From Buddleja alternifolia (lineage: Eukaryota > Streptophyta > Magnoliopsida > Lamiales > Scrophulariaceae), in contig CM033402.1 of assembly GCA_019426215.1 (NCBI GenBank), positions 8,929,246-8,993,245 on the forward strand: DNA of 64,000 nt, read 5' to 3'. Each line of letters starts with the position of its first letter. The stretch's first letter is position 1. Both the position numbers and the translations under genes were made by a program. Positions 13,148 to 25,158 of the stretch are shown piece after piece. The notes beneath the pieces were generated by a model that saw only the letters and a program-made list of their open reading frames with translations, had not been told where the DNA came from and did no database searches.

Positions 13148-13285
13148 GAGAAATTCTATGCTACATTGGTATCAATGGTTTCAGTGTAGTGTACACCATT
13201 GAATGAGAGGGTGTTTTAGTAAATGACCCCCCTTGTTGGGTGATCCAATGGTGTATTATGGACCGAGACCAACATAGAATGACCC
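13148..13285. mobile_element. 138-bp MITE with a 10-bp TSD
   Basis: Terminal inverted repeats: left GAGAAATTCTATGCTACATTGGT, right (reversed) GGGTCATTCTATGTTGGTCTC, followed inward on both sides by CACCATTG. Exact direct repeats GCCTAAGATG flank it (13138-13147 and 13286-13295). A 9-10 bp TSD suggests a Mutator-like non-autonomous element. It inserted at the outer edge of the left arm of the larger inverted repeat at 13302-14310. Confidence 0.85.
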
Positions 13286-13301
13286 GCCTAAGATGAGCAG
13301 T

Positions 13302-14310
13302 AACTTCATTCATTTTCCAACCGAATCGGGAGTTCCCATACCAAAGAACTGGACGTTTCATATTGTTATCTAAATCTACTTTTGAAATGAAGCGGAATTT
13401 CCAAATAATTGTCTAGAAAATTTCAAAATCTGCTACTGAAAGATGTAAAGAATATTAGAATCCAGGGGACCTGGACCCAGGGTCGGGCTTGAGGCGTGGG
13501 CCTTGGATTGAGGCTTGGACTTAGGCTCAACTCAATTTTAAATTTTTTGGATAAAAATTAATTAATTATTTAATTGGTTATTTAAAATTAAATGCCAAAA
13601 TAATTCCTAACCATCAGATTCTTTTGATAGAACGGCAGAAAACAAAGAAAGATGAAAAATCACTCACGTGGGATCACTGAACATGATCACACTGGTATTT
13701 AATCTGGCACTTCATGCAAACTGATATTTAATCTGGTACTTCGCATGTACCCAAGGGAAGCAGTCGTTTCAAGTTGAACGGTCGACTGTTTCCACTTTAA
13801 TTCCAAATGATCAGTTGTTTCAGAAACGGTCAGCTGTTACCTGTGCGCATTAAAGACTGGAATTAAATGGATTTTTCAAGTTCAAGCAATTTCTTGCTAT
13901 AAAAGGCACCCCAACCTCATTCTCAAACACTATTGTGCATTCAGCATTTTCATATCATATCTCCAACTTTTAGAAAGCTTTTCTTGAAATCTTGAGAGTT
14001 CTAAGTAGTTGTTTGTTCGTAGACTCCGAAGTTTGAAGTGATTTTTATCTCAGAGACAAATCATTGTATTTTGGGACACTATTGCATTAGCCTGTACCAC
14101 CAATAGCGGGACAATTTTGTGTTAAGGACAGATGGTTGACCCTCGCCTCGATTCAAACATTCTTTACATTTTCCAGTACTAGATTTTGGAACTTCCAGTA
14201 CAATCATTTGAAAATTTCGATTCATTCCAGAAGCAGATTTAGATAACAATCTAAAACTTTAGTTCATTAGTCTGGAACTTTCGGTTTATCAAAAGAAGAT
14301 TGAAGTTACC
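13302..14310. mobile_element. Foldback-like element with about 160-bp imperfect arms
   Basis: Left arm 13302-13463 and the reverse complement of 14152-14310 align along their length: both carry TAACTTCA, an AACCGA block, ATTGTTATCTAAATCT, GAAATGAA/GGAATGAA, AATTTTCAAA-type tracts and a final ATGTAAAGAAT. The interior of about 690 bp is unique and includes a good TATA box (CTATAAAAGGC at about 13905) plus a short internal repeat of the phrase TATTTAATCTGG. No transposase is visible. It may be a non-autonomous MULE with long inverted ends or a rearranged LTR. Outer boundaries are fuzzy. Confidence 0.7.
13904..13914 (+). promoter_or_regulatory. TATA-box-like site inside the foldback element
   Basis: CTATAAAAGGC fits the plant TATA consensus and lies between the two inverted arms, followed by a pyrimidine-rich leader-like stretch with no ORF. 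It resembles the core promoter of an LTR or pararetroviral leader. Activity is not shown. Confidence 0.4.
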
Positions 14311-14324
14311 AACACAGCTTTAGT

Positions 14325-15330
14325 AAAGTATAATGCATGTTCATTTCAAAAGTCAATCACAAGTGATATTCATTGTTAATTTATATCTTATAATTCCTCA
14401 TTAATTTGTATATGCATAAATTACGTATAACTATCAAAAGGCCAAAATTCACTTGGCATTTAAGAAAATTACCAAACATTTCATATGATTAGGCGATTCT
14501 TTTTCATGTCAATCCAATGATTCTGAATATGAATAGTAAATTCAATTAATGTGACTGTTCCATGAGACGTCGCATGTCCTTTAAAAATTCATACACTTTG
14601 AAAATTCTAAAACTACTCCAACTCGGACATATTCAAAGTATATATTAATTATTCAGCTCTCCTATTAGCATCACATCGACCTCACTTCTTGTTGCTATGC
14701 TAATCTAATCATTCGAGGGTCAACATGGAGGTTACTCTTGGCTTGAACATATCGTGATTACTTTAATTTTAGGTAATCTAAGTTGTTAATATGACATTGG
14801 TTGCTTTTTTTAGTTCTTTTTTTGGTAGGAGGTTGCTTTTTTTAGTTCTACTTATATTCTCTAATCTCTTAGATATCATTTTGGTCAGAAATGGAAAGGA
14901 GGTCTTGTCATTTTTTTCAAATTAAGTAATCAATAGTAATGATTGGCGAGAGTCTTTTACTTCACTTTTCAGTAAATCCCTAGGGTTGAAAAGTTTAAAA
15001 GGTTATTGCTATAATCATTGAATTTATTTAACCATTCTCTAAAAGTTTTTCCCCATATACCTGTAAATTCCATTTTCACTGTATTACCAGTAACTATAAG
15101 AAATTATGTATACCATTAATTAAACCAAAATTTGTCGAGTTATCATTCTTAGACAATTAAACATTGTCACAACTTTATTATCATTCGTCAAGACATTATC
15201 CAATAAAGAAAAATAAATGCTAACAATCATTTATTTTTTATTTCGTATTTCATTTCTCATACGTTTACCATCTTTATAATTATTTTTAAATATATAAGTG
15301 ATCTGAATTTTACTACGCGTAACATGTGTA
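14325..15330. other. Intergenic, no gene
   Basis: AT-rich sequence with no supported ORF. A short local duplication, GGTTGCTTTTTTTAGTTCT, occurs twice around 14800 and 14831. Nothing else recognised. Confidence 0.5.
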
Positions 15331-15338
15331 TATGAAAT

Positions 15339-16770
15339 CAGGGGCGGACGCACATTAGGGGGGAGGGGGGGTCGGTGTCCCCCACTCAGATTTTTTATTT
15401 AATAGATACATATTTTTTAATTTTAATTTGTAAATTACATTAATGCTCCCACTAAAATTTTTAAAGGTCCCCCTCAATTCCAATTTCCATCTCACTCTCG
15501 GCCTCTCTCCCCCTCTCTTCTATTCTTGGCCACCACCATCTACCACACGTCCACTGCGGCACCACCACCGGCCCACACCTCTCGATTCTCGTTTATCTTT
15601 TAAAAGGTAATTGTTAATTTGTTATTGAAGTTAGTGTAGCCAAAGTGTTTGTTTAAATGTTTGAGTGAAATCTAAAATTTAATTTAATAATGTATTTGTT
15701 TGTAGTAAAATTAGTCTAAATGCTTGTAGACTTGTAGTATAATTGTTTGTAGTATAAATTGGTTAATTAATAATGTACCTGTTTGTACTTTGTAGTATAA
15801 TACAACTTTGAATGTTTTTGATTTTCTTGTCTCTATTTTATATTATTAGATGAATTTTATGTTATTTTCATTACTTGAGTTTTAGACTTACAAGAATTTA
15901 AAAATAATAAGTTGAAAAAAAGTTATATTTGATTTAGATTACTTAGTAAAGTTATTATGTTATTTTCATTACTTGAGTTTTAGACTTATTAGAATCTCGA
16001 AATAATAAGTTGAAAAAAAAGTTATATTTGATTTAGATTACTTAGTAGAGTTATCATGTTATTTCATTACCTGGGTTTTAGATTATTAGAATTTAGAAAT
16101 AATAAGTTGAAAAAAAGTTATATTTGATTTAGATTACTTAGTAGAGTTATTATGCTATTTTCATTACTTGAGTTTTAGACTTATTAGAATTTAGAATAAT
16201 ATGAAAAAAAGTTATATTTGATTTAGTAGTTAGTAGAGTTATTATGTTATTTTCGTTACTTGAGTCTTCCTACTAAACTTTGTTTTTTTTTGGTGAACTT
16301 GCACGGATCATTTCAGACTCAAAGCTTCAGTCCATTTTCAAGTGAGCAACATTCAAACAAAAAAGCACAATGAGTTAGGTAATTCACTAATTAATTCCTG
16401 CTAGTTTGAATTATGCCATGATGGGTTTGTTAATTAGCTAATTGGTGTTTTTATTTCAAGTGAGCAACATTCAACGGCTGAGAGGTGTTTTTCTTCTATG
16501 AAATTCATGAAAAATATTTTGCGCAATCGTATTAGTGATTCTTTTTTGAGTGATTGTGTAATTTGTTACGTAGAAAAAAATGTACTTGAGTATATGACTA
16601 ATGATGTTGTAATTGACCACTTTCAGAAGATAAAAACTCGTGGACTACAGTTGCAAAATTTAATTTACTAATTATCGTTAATCATTTTGTGTTAAAAATA
16701 TTTTTTACATTTATTTTTTATTTTGTTTGGTAAATTATCCCACTAATCTAAATTTTTAGATCCGTCACTG
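15339..16770 (+). mobile_element. Degenerate hAT DNA transposon with an 8-bp TSD
   Basis: Ends are CAGGGGCGGACG and (reverse complement of the right end) CAGTGACGGATC, the typical short hAT inverted repeats, flanked by the exact 8-bp TSD TATGAAAT (15331-15338 and 16771-16778). Near the right end, about 16475-16675, one frame reads AERCFSSMKFMKNILRNRI...DCVICYVEKNV, the C-terminal dimerisation region of hAT transposases. The rest of the transposase is lost. The middle holds a tandem array (15858-16270). It is a dead internal-deletion derivative. Confidence 0.92.
15858..16270. repeat. Tandem array, four to five units of about 96-99 bp
   Basis: Units begin near 15858, 15957, 16054, 16150 and 16243 with ATGTTATTTTCATTACTTGAG and include AATAATAAGTTGAAAAAAAG and TTATATTTGATTTAGATTAC. 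The last unit is partial. The array lies wholly inside the hAT element and probably arose after the internal deletion. Confidence 0.88.
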
Positions 16771-16778
16771 TATGAAAT

Positions 16779-17491
16779 GAAATATGAGTTAACATTTTAA
16801 AATAGACCATCCGCTCTACAATTATTTGGCTCCAAAGCATTGTGCAAAAAGAATAAAAGAAAGTTGCTTTTAGCCTTTTTACTAATTTATGTAATTGACT
16901 GTCAAGTATGGGTTTTCGAGCATATCATTATAATGTACGCAGTACGTACAACATGATTTAAACAATAATTTTTTTTATTAAGAAAAATTATTGTAGAAGC
17001 ATACTTGCATAGTACTGTTATTGTATATATATAATTTAAAATACACAGCATGAGGACAGCATGAGGATAAATGACTGCATGCTACAATATCTGATATCAT
17101 TTCATATGCAAATATTATAATTATTCGTTTAGACGAGAGTTGAGGCACTATAATTAATGAAAAAAAATGTATTTGATCTAAAGAACATAGTTTTTTAAAT
17201 GCTCATCATTGAATATAAATGAAAAAAATGGACATCGATCCACTTATTTTATACCTACTCTTTAATCTTTATATACACCAAAGCAATACAATGAACAACC
17301 ACCAAACTCTGGTGGTTCCATTAAGGAAATAAAGGATCAAGGTATTGTGTTTTTTGCAAATAGATGTGTGACAAAATACATGTTAACCACCCGTGTATAC
17401 AATTATCATATATCTATATGTGTTACACGAATGTGTTACAGAAGATTTGAACTGCGTCACCTCAGAGCCACCTTTTGATGTGGCAGTGCTA

Positions 17492-17522
<31 letters not shown>

Positions 17523-18762
17523 TTGATTGGTTTTGGGGGTTGAGGGAATGCAAATTGGGTTGATGGGTTTAGGAGGCGGTGATGGTGATTGGTATAGGGG
17601 TTTTAGGGGGTTGAGGGTGTTGCCTAGTGGCGACGGTAACAGCGTGTGCAAATCACTTTTTTGTTTCCGTTAAAAAATTAACGACTGGGACCAAAACTAT
17701 AAATTTTTGAATCCAATGAGATTAAAGTTGGGAAAATTTTACTTTTGATCCCATTTGAGTTCGACTAAAACATTTTTAGACCCATTAAAATCAAAATATG
17801 AAATTTTTAGTTCCGTCTGCTTATTTTTTGATGAAATTACATTCGTGAGAGTTAAATAGAGCTAATCATAAAGATGCTTTCAAAGAGGAACAAAAAGCCC
17901 TTTGACCTAGGGAAAATATACCCAAACAAGACAACCATTCGTCTGCTTTCCATGTGGGTCGTCTCGACCGGCCTCGAACTCTGTGATAGATCCTAAAATG
18001 TGAACTATTGATCTTGGTGCTCTAATTAAAGCTAGAGCTCATTTGAAATTATCAAGTGGATCCGTGCAAGTTTTGTGACAAAAACCTACAAATACATAAA
18101 TTCATAAGATACACATAATCACGCCCACCACTCATTCGTACTCGTAAACGACATCCAATGTCCTCATTTAACTTCACTAGTAGAACTATGTCTTATTGGT
18201 GGATTGAAGGGTTTAAAAATTGTGGATTTGTAATTCGTTGAAAAATTTAATGGGTTTGTTTGGATGGTTTCAAATTACAATGATTAAATTCCTTCACTCA
18301 ATTAATATAATTTTTTGGACCAAGATGGTGGATTTCAAAGTCATTTAGTTTGACGTCATTTGAAATCTCTCTCAAATCTTATCATTAATTCAGAATCCTT
18401 CCATCATAACACAAGAGCGTTTAGGATTCAAATACAAATCAAACTACTCGATATACAATTAAAATTTTGTTGTTAAAATTCATTTGAGCTTGATCATTTA
18501 ACCTAACAAGCAAGGTTGATCGCATTTTTATGTTCAATAACGTCTGAAACTCAGCTCGAACTTGACTTCACCAGTTAAAGAACCATTAAGTATATGTTAA
18601 AATATCAAATTACCTGAACTCGGTTTAATTAAAACTCATTTGAACTCGACTCAGTTAGCAATCAAATCAAATTCATACAAATTTTTTGAATCTCGATAAC
18701 AATTCAAACAAATTTGCAACACTGTCTTGACCTAACTTGTTTCACTTAAACAATCACCATGA
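16779..18762. other. Intergenic, no gene; G-rich tract
   Basis: No coding potential supported. An 18-nt G run (17505-17522) is followed by a G-rich strand to about 17620. From about 17655 to 17830 there are phrases typical of inverted-repeat MITEs (GGGACCAAAACT, GGGAAAATTTTAC), but no matching second arm was found. Sequence at 18480-18720 has repeated CAGCTCGAACTTGAC-type phrases common in plant hAT MITEs. Confidence 0.45.
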
Positions 18763-18770
18763 ACATTGCA

Positions 18771-19263
18771 CGCTGTGATGCATGAACACTCCAAAAAATC
18801 GATCCGTGTAGTGTCGGACACATGTCCAACACAGAACACTGCTCAGACACGTGCCCGACACGACAAAAAGCATGTCTGAAATAAAAAACAGATACTGTGT
18901 CGGAATTTCATTCTTTTGACTTTTCTCTCACTCTCATTTCACATTACAGATTCTGGATTTCATCCCCTGACTCAACCCTCGTCAGTTTTCTCTTCTTGAG
19001 AAATCTCTCTCAAATCCTTAAAAAACAGTCGCATCCCATCAAAAAAGAGAACTCGCCGCCACCGCTGACAAGTTTTAGTGTTTGATGTTGAGTTTTCTTT
19101 TTTATTATTGAATAAGTACTTATAAATTTATAAAATATTATATATATATATAATATAAAAGTTGGGTAGCCATATTAGTGTCCTAAATTTTTCAAAATTT
19201 GGCGTGTTCCGTATTTGTATTCTTGTCGATGTTTCTTTGTCAGTGTCTGTGCATCATACGATC
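18771..19263. mobile_element. 493-bp non-autonomous hAT-like element
   Basis: Direct repeats ACATTGCA flank it (18763-18770 and 19264-19271). Inverted ends are imperfect: left CGCTGTGATGCATGAACACT, right (reversed) GATCGTATGATGCACAGACACT. The 8-bp TSD fits hAT. No transposase. The interior has the phrase GTGTCGGACACATGTCC. It ends about 115 bp upstream of the TATA box of the kinase gene. Confidence 0.75.
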
Positions 19264-19385
19264 ACATTGCAAGTAATGTTAAAATAGAACTTTTGAGGGA
19301 CAATGTTTTTCAGTTTGACGGTGGCGTTAGCCGTATACCCCCCAACCCCACCACCACCACCACCCCTACAGCTCCACCTACATGA

Positions 19386-19395
19386 CTATATATAA
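19386..19395 (+). promoter_or_regulatory. Probable TATA box of the kinase gene
   Basis: CTATATATAA, followed some 30 bp on by the likely start of a CT-rich leader (TCTCTCTCTCTGC near 19635) typical of plant 5'UTRs. A donor-like CAG|GTACCC at about 19918 and an acceptor TTTATAG|GTTTC at about 20995 suggest one 5'UTR intron, which would place the promoter about 1.8 kb before the ATG. Inferred from position and consensus only. Confidence 0.5.
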
Positions 19396-21229
19396 TGTAT
19401 GTATAGACATGGCTTATTTATATATACGCACTGTGGATAGATAATTGACTAACAAAAAGACACTAGTACTAGTACTCTCTTTGAATATGAATTCATATTA
19501 AAATTTCCTCTCCCCCTTTTTTTCCGCCAAACACAAAAGTATTAGGGGACTGACTGACTGTTCATCATCATGATCATCATCAAAAGAAAACACTGTTTTT
19601 TCTCGTGATCTGCATCAAAATATTTCTCATTTGGTCTTCTCTCTCTCTGCTTTACAGTTTTCACTCGTTCTGTTGCTCTTTTTACCCCCGCTCATTCAAT
19701 TTGCCATTACACCACCCCCTCACTTTCTCGTGTTGTTAAACTAAAAAAAAAAATTAATTCCAGAGTATATATCTGTTTGAAATCACCTTTTTTTGATTGT
19801 CTTCTTCTTCTTTTGCTTTTTTGTTTCTACATTTTTGAATTCTTCTTGAAGGGAAAAAGGGTCTTTCTTTTCCTTGTCTAGTCTCCCTGATTCTTGCTGC
19901 CTTGATCCTATTATCAGGTACCCTTCTCCCCTTTATTTATATATATATATATATATATACATGTATATATATAGTTGTATATATATATATATATTTCTTA
20001 TCATTTTCTGTATGTATATTGATCTGGGCTCTTGTGTAGGTACGTTAATTGTTTGGGTTTAATTTTTATTTTATTTTGTTGTGGTTTGATAGTAGTGGCA
20101 TGAAAATCTGGTATCAATTGAAATATCATTGTTATTGACCTGGAAATAAAAGGAAAAAATCTATGCTAGATCAAGTCGAATGGGCCTAGTGTCTGTCTCA
20201 CACATAGTAAGGTGTAATGTGTGTGAAAGAGATGTACTGAATGCACAATCAGACCATTGGACTCGGTCTGACATGGAATAACCCAGAAATGATGGAGACA
20301 ACATGAAGTAAATGAGAAATTGAACAGTTTCTTTCTGCTTCAGTTGTGGTCCATTTCATTTAATTGAGCTTTTGGTTTGCTAAACACAGAGTTTATTTTA
20401 GTTGGTGCTCTTAGTTTTTGCTGTCTCATTTTGTATCTAAAGGTAATTCTTCAACTTTTTTTGAATTCAGGAAAATGGATTTATTTATTTTTTGATCCGA
20501 AGCGCTATGTTTAGTTAGTTTAAACTTAATTTATGGCTTTCGAAGAATCGTAGTTCGATTGTTTTTCTGAACTAGCTCATGTGACCTCGACGTGATCATC
20601 TATGGGCTATATATAAAACTTCTGGGATTTTTTGTATGGAAACAATTCCTGGATTTACCAAAAGTAAATATATGAGGTAACATAGAATGAAAGAAGAAAA
20701 GTGAAGGAAACTGGATTGTGAACTTTGGAACTTCATTTGTTTTGCTGTCTATGATTCTGAAAAGTTATCTTAGCACACTTTTGAAAACTTTGAAACGGCT
20801 GGGTAATTGTGAATCCAGTTTGAATTGATTGGTCAGAAATGTTTCTGAAAAGCCAATGAAGTGGACTATAACACTGTTTTTCCTTGGCTAATATCCCTGA
20901 ATCTTGCTACAATTATCCATATATATATATATATATTTCAGTTTCTGTATGTAAATTGGCTGTAGTTCTTGTTGAACTGATCTTTTATTTATAGGTTTCT
21001 GAAGACTTGAAACTGTAGCTGATCTTGTATGCTTCGAAATGAATGCAGTGAAGGGAATTTGCAAAACAGTGGGGTAAAATTCCCAGCATGATTAATGGTT
21101 CTCCTGCATTGTCAGTCCGCCTTCGAATATCCGGGCTTCCTCATCTCTTGAGTTCATTCTGTGAAATGGGTTAATGTAATCGTTTACTGCTGCATCCAAT
21201 TTTTCTGAGAGTAGATATCTTTGAAAATC

Positions 21230-24200
21230 ATGGGTTCACTGCCCGGTAGTCACGAAATAGAAGAATTAACAGAAAAATATGATTCTGAATCAAAAGATGA
21301 TGACAATGCTGGAAATCAGCATTGGGGGAAGCCAAAGAAGTATGCTATAGAAGATGACATTAATAAACTTTTCGAAGCGATAGAAATAGGGAGCTCACGA
21401 CATGTTAGAAATGCTTTACACAAATCCGCCATGAAAAGACCAATGAGAGTTGGGTATTCTCAAGTTTCGGGTATTGGGATTTCAGAACCAGTGAGTTTGA
21501 AACAGGCCCTGAGAGGATTATGCATCTCTCAAGCATCAGAAATGGCTGCAGTCAAGAAAAGAATGTCGAGACCATCAGCTTCTTCACCAGCGGTATCGGA
21601 ATCAGGAGCAATCAAGAGGTTGTATCGGGCCGTTGTGATTGAGTCCCGTGATGATGGTCGGCCCGTTGATGAAAGCAAAAAGAATTTGGTGGAGATATCA
21701 TTAGTACCCGAAAGAAGCTTATCGAATAACTCAGACAAGGCATCTGATTTTAAAAATGTGTCTATCAGTGAAATATCTGAGAGAAAATCTGAATCAGAGG
21801 AGAATAGGTCGTTGAATTTGCTTGAGTTAGATGAGATATCAGGTGAGAGTTCAATAACGGTAAGTGGGCCCGACAAGGAGCGGGTAGATAAGTTAAAATC
21901 TGCTTCTTTATCATCAAGTTTTAATGTGGATAGCAAGGTAATCAAAAGTTCGAAGAGAGGTTTTGACTCGAGCAAACAAAGTTTAAAAGCCCAAAATCTT
22001 GTCAAGAAGAAAATCGTGCCAAAAGCATCTATTGTCCCCAAAAGTCTCGGTAAACATAGCGAAGGGGCTAAAAATGATCATGATCAAACACCCTATTCTA
22101 TCACAGAAAAGAGAATAAAAACCGATGAAAAATCAAAGGGGGAGATCTCTCAAAGCTCTAAAAGTAGTATTGGTGAATATAGCAGTACAACAAGCTATAG
22201 TGAAGAAAGTTACCTCAGTGGGTCGAGCCGAAGTGGCTATCGGCCCCACATGTCAAAAGACTTGAGATGGGAAGCCATAAGCTGCATTCAGAAGCAGCAT
22301 GGAAGCTTAAGCTTGAGACACTTTAAGCTGTTAAAGAAGCTAGGTGGTGGAGATATTGGTAAAGTTTACCTTTCGGAGTTGATTGGAACGAGCTGCCTCT
22401 TTGCTGTGAAAGTTATGGATAATGAATTTTTGGGTAGTAGAAAGAAAAGGGTGAGAGCTCAAACTGAGAAAGAGATTCTCGAAATTTTGGATCACCCGTT
22501 TCTTCCTAGACTTTATGCTTATTTTACGACGAATAAGTTTTCTTGTTTGGTTATGGACTACTGTCCCGGTGGTGATCTGCATGTGCTTCGTCAAAAGCAG
22601 CTAACCAAGAGTTTTCCAGAGAAAGCAGCCAGGTAAGGTTTTAAATTGTCCTTACAAGCTTTATATGTTCTTAAATGCAATTTTGGCACTTAATCGAACT
22701 TCACGAGTGAAAAAACACTTCTTACAAACTGAGAGGGAAAAGAGACGAAAAGGTTATTTCGTACATATGTCTTCCTCTGGTTATGTTTACTTTTCAGCTC
22801 GTTTGATAATATATATCACTGGATTTTTGTAAAAATAGGATAGAGTTTAAACATGCTTAGGTAAGGTTATAGGATGGAACTTAATTATAAGCTATCAGCC
22901 TAAATACTTTTTTACGAGAGCTTTTTATGTTTTCAACAGAAGTTTAAGTAGGTTGACTAAAATACGAAAATGGGGCTTATGTTTGATGATAAATATTCCT
23001 TGAAGGGTCATGGGTGAAAAGTGAGCAGGCAAAGATGCATAGCTTCGTCATAAAATACATAAAATCCTATTAAGCTGTTCCTTTTGGTTATATAATAGGG
23101 TTATAATAGACATCGTAAAAATTCCAATGAACTTTTAGCTACTCGTTTTCATGATAGTATATATTTAGTAACTTTCATTTCATCAAGAAAGTTCAAGGCA
23201 TATGGTGCTTTCTATCCAATTTTCAATGGAAAAGTAGATCTTGTAATAATCGCACTTGTATCATCTCCAAAACATCTAAATTACCATTTCACCCCTCCTT
23301 TTATAATTACAAAAACCTCCTCTCAGTTCACAACGTGAATCCCAAGATACTAAAATGTGCAGGTTCTATGTTGCTGAAGTTCTTCTTGCACTAGAGTACC
23401 TCCATATGCTTGGCGTGGTGTACAGAGACTTGAAGCCCGAAAATATTTTGGTCAGAGAAGATGGCCACATAATGCTCACAGATTTCGACTTATCTCTTAG
23501 ATGCACCGTAAATCCTATGCTACTCAACTCATCTTCTCCCGATATCAGGCCCGGGCCCACAAAGAAGATGTCAAGCCCGAAGATGTCAAGCCCATGCTCG
23601 GATTCCAGCTGTATTGACCCGTTCTGCCTCCAGCCCTCATGGCAGCTCTCTTGTTTCACGCCCCGGTTTTTATCCACCGCATCCAAAACACGAAAACTAA
23701 AATCTGAAGTAGCCAATCAAATCATTCCGTTGCCACAGCTTGTAGTGGAGCCCACAAGTGCTCGATCAAACTCATTTGTTGGAACACATGAATACTTGGC
23801 TCCCGAGATCATCAAAGGTGAAGGGCATGGTAGTCCAGTGGATTGGTGGACGTTTGGAATTTTTCTCTACGAGCTTTTGTACGGTAAAACGCCCTTTAAA
23901 GGGTCGACCAATGAGGATACTATATCGAATGTTGTGTCCCAGAGTCTAAAGTTTCCTGAACGCCCGATGGTGAGTTCTCATGCTAGGGATTTGATCAGAC
24001 GGTTGTTGAAGAAGGAGCCAGATAGTAGGCTGGGTTCTGAGAAGGGGGCGGCTGAGATTAAGCAACATTCGTTCTTTGAGGGGCTGAATTGGGCTTTGAT
24101 ACGATGTGAAACGCCTCCGGAGGTGCCTAAGTTCTTCGACTTGGGAAATGTTGTCCCTGATATGAATTCTCATAGTAAAAATAGCAAGTGTTCGACAGAA

Positions 24201-24242
24201 TTTGAGTGTAGAGGAGATGAAATAGAATTTCAGATGTTCTAG
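21230..24242 (+). CDS. KIPK: AGCVIII serine/threonine protein kinase, KIPK group
   Basis: Two coding exons, 21230-22632 and 23363-24242, joined in phase 2 within AG|G, give 760 aa. Start is the first [15 protein letters not shown]. The N-terminal half is serine-rich and carries the KIPK-type block [22 protein letters not shown]. The kinase domain starts near H364 ([17 protein letters not shown]); ATP-binding K394, glutamate E413, catalytic YRDLKPEN (D490), then DFD (508-510) instead of DFG, the mark of plant AGCVIII kinases. An insert of about 90 residues rich in Ser/Cys separates DFD from APE. The protein ends FQMF, a PDK1-docking FxxF motif placed at the extreme C terminus as in this group. 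KIPK was found in Arabidopsis through the kinesin-like calmodulin-binding protein KCBP and relates to D6PK, a PIN-phosphorylating auxin-transport kinase. The single intron between kinase subdomains is normal for the family. A near neighbour such as AGC1-9 is possible. Confidence 0.93.
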
Positions 24243-24550
24243 CAAAATCAAAGGTGGAACATAACATAGGCTTTTATTTTCATTTTTATATTCTTGGTGG
24301 TTCTTTGTAACTCAAGTTTTCTTGGTGTTGTAAGTGATATATAGCCTATAGTGTAAAAATGTATTCTGAAAATTGGGAGCTCATGAGGATGAGTTATTGT
24401 TACATAATAGAAAACTATAGATATTTGTGGAGTAAATATAATATATTCATTTAATTGTGTGCGTATTTGTCTATTGATATGGTAGTTGAGTCATGGTAAT
24501 TTATGACCGTATTGTTGATTGATTATGTGTTAATTTGTTAATAATTGATA

Positions 24551-24961
24551 GGGTAAATTTTATTTTACTCACATATATTTGGACCTTTTTAATTTTGGTT
24601 CCATTTGTCACGGGATTCTCACATTGTATCTCGTCAATTTTAAAAATTATCACTTTTGGTCTTAATTGAATTTTTCGTCCAAATGTTTACAGTCAATTCT
24701 GTTAGTCAACATTTTGACCAGTTTTTAGAGGAGATTTTGTGCAAGAATAACACGTGATATTGAATATAATCCGTGTGTGAGTACATTCACACACGAATTC
24801 TCCCAAAAAAATTGGTCAATAATTATGGATGAAAAATTCAGTTGAAACCAAATGTGAGAATTTTTTAAAATAAAGGGTACGATATGAGAATTCCATAACA
24901 AATGACATGACACCAAAATTGAAAAGGGCCAAGTATATGGACCAACAATGTAATTTTCCCT
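24551..24961. mobile_element. 411-bp Mutator-like MITE with a 9-bp TSD
   Basis: Exact direct repeats TAATTGATA flank it (24542-24550 and 24962-24970). Long inverted ends: left GGGTAAATTTTATTTTAC...TTTGGACC...AATTTTGGT, right (reversed) AAGGGAAAATTACATTG...TTGGCCC...AATTTTGGT, continuing through ATTCTCA. The 9-bp TSD and long inverted repeats are typical of MULE-derived MITEs. It lies about 300 bp after the kinase stop codon and shares its GGGAAAATTACA end with the elements in the ABCG gene. Confidence 0.86.
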
Positions 24962-25158
24962 TAATTGATATACAAATGTAATATCTAATAATATATCTGA
25001 TTGCTTCACTTAAAAATTTAGAAAGAAAGGTCATAATTACACCAGAAGCATTATTTCTTCATTTGAATGGCCACATGACATCGGTATTGCTTTTATTTTA
25101 GGCTCAATAATCTCTTCCAATTAATTATCATTGTAGTAATAGCTCAGAACTTTATAGT

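Noticed and set aside
21529..22041. A 170-codon minus-strand ORF opposite the kinase gene
   Set aside because: It is a shadow of the serine-rich kinase exon; the plus-strand frame carries the conserved KIPK motifs.
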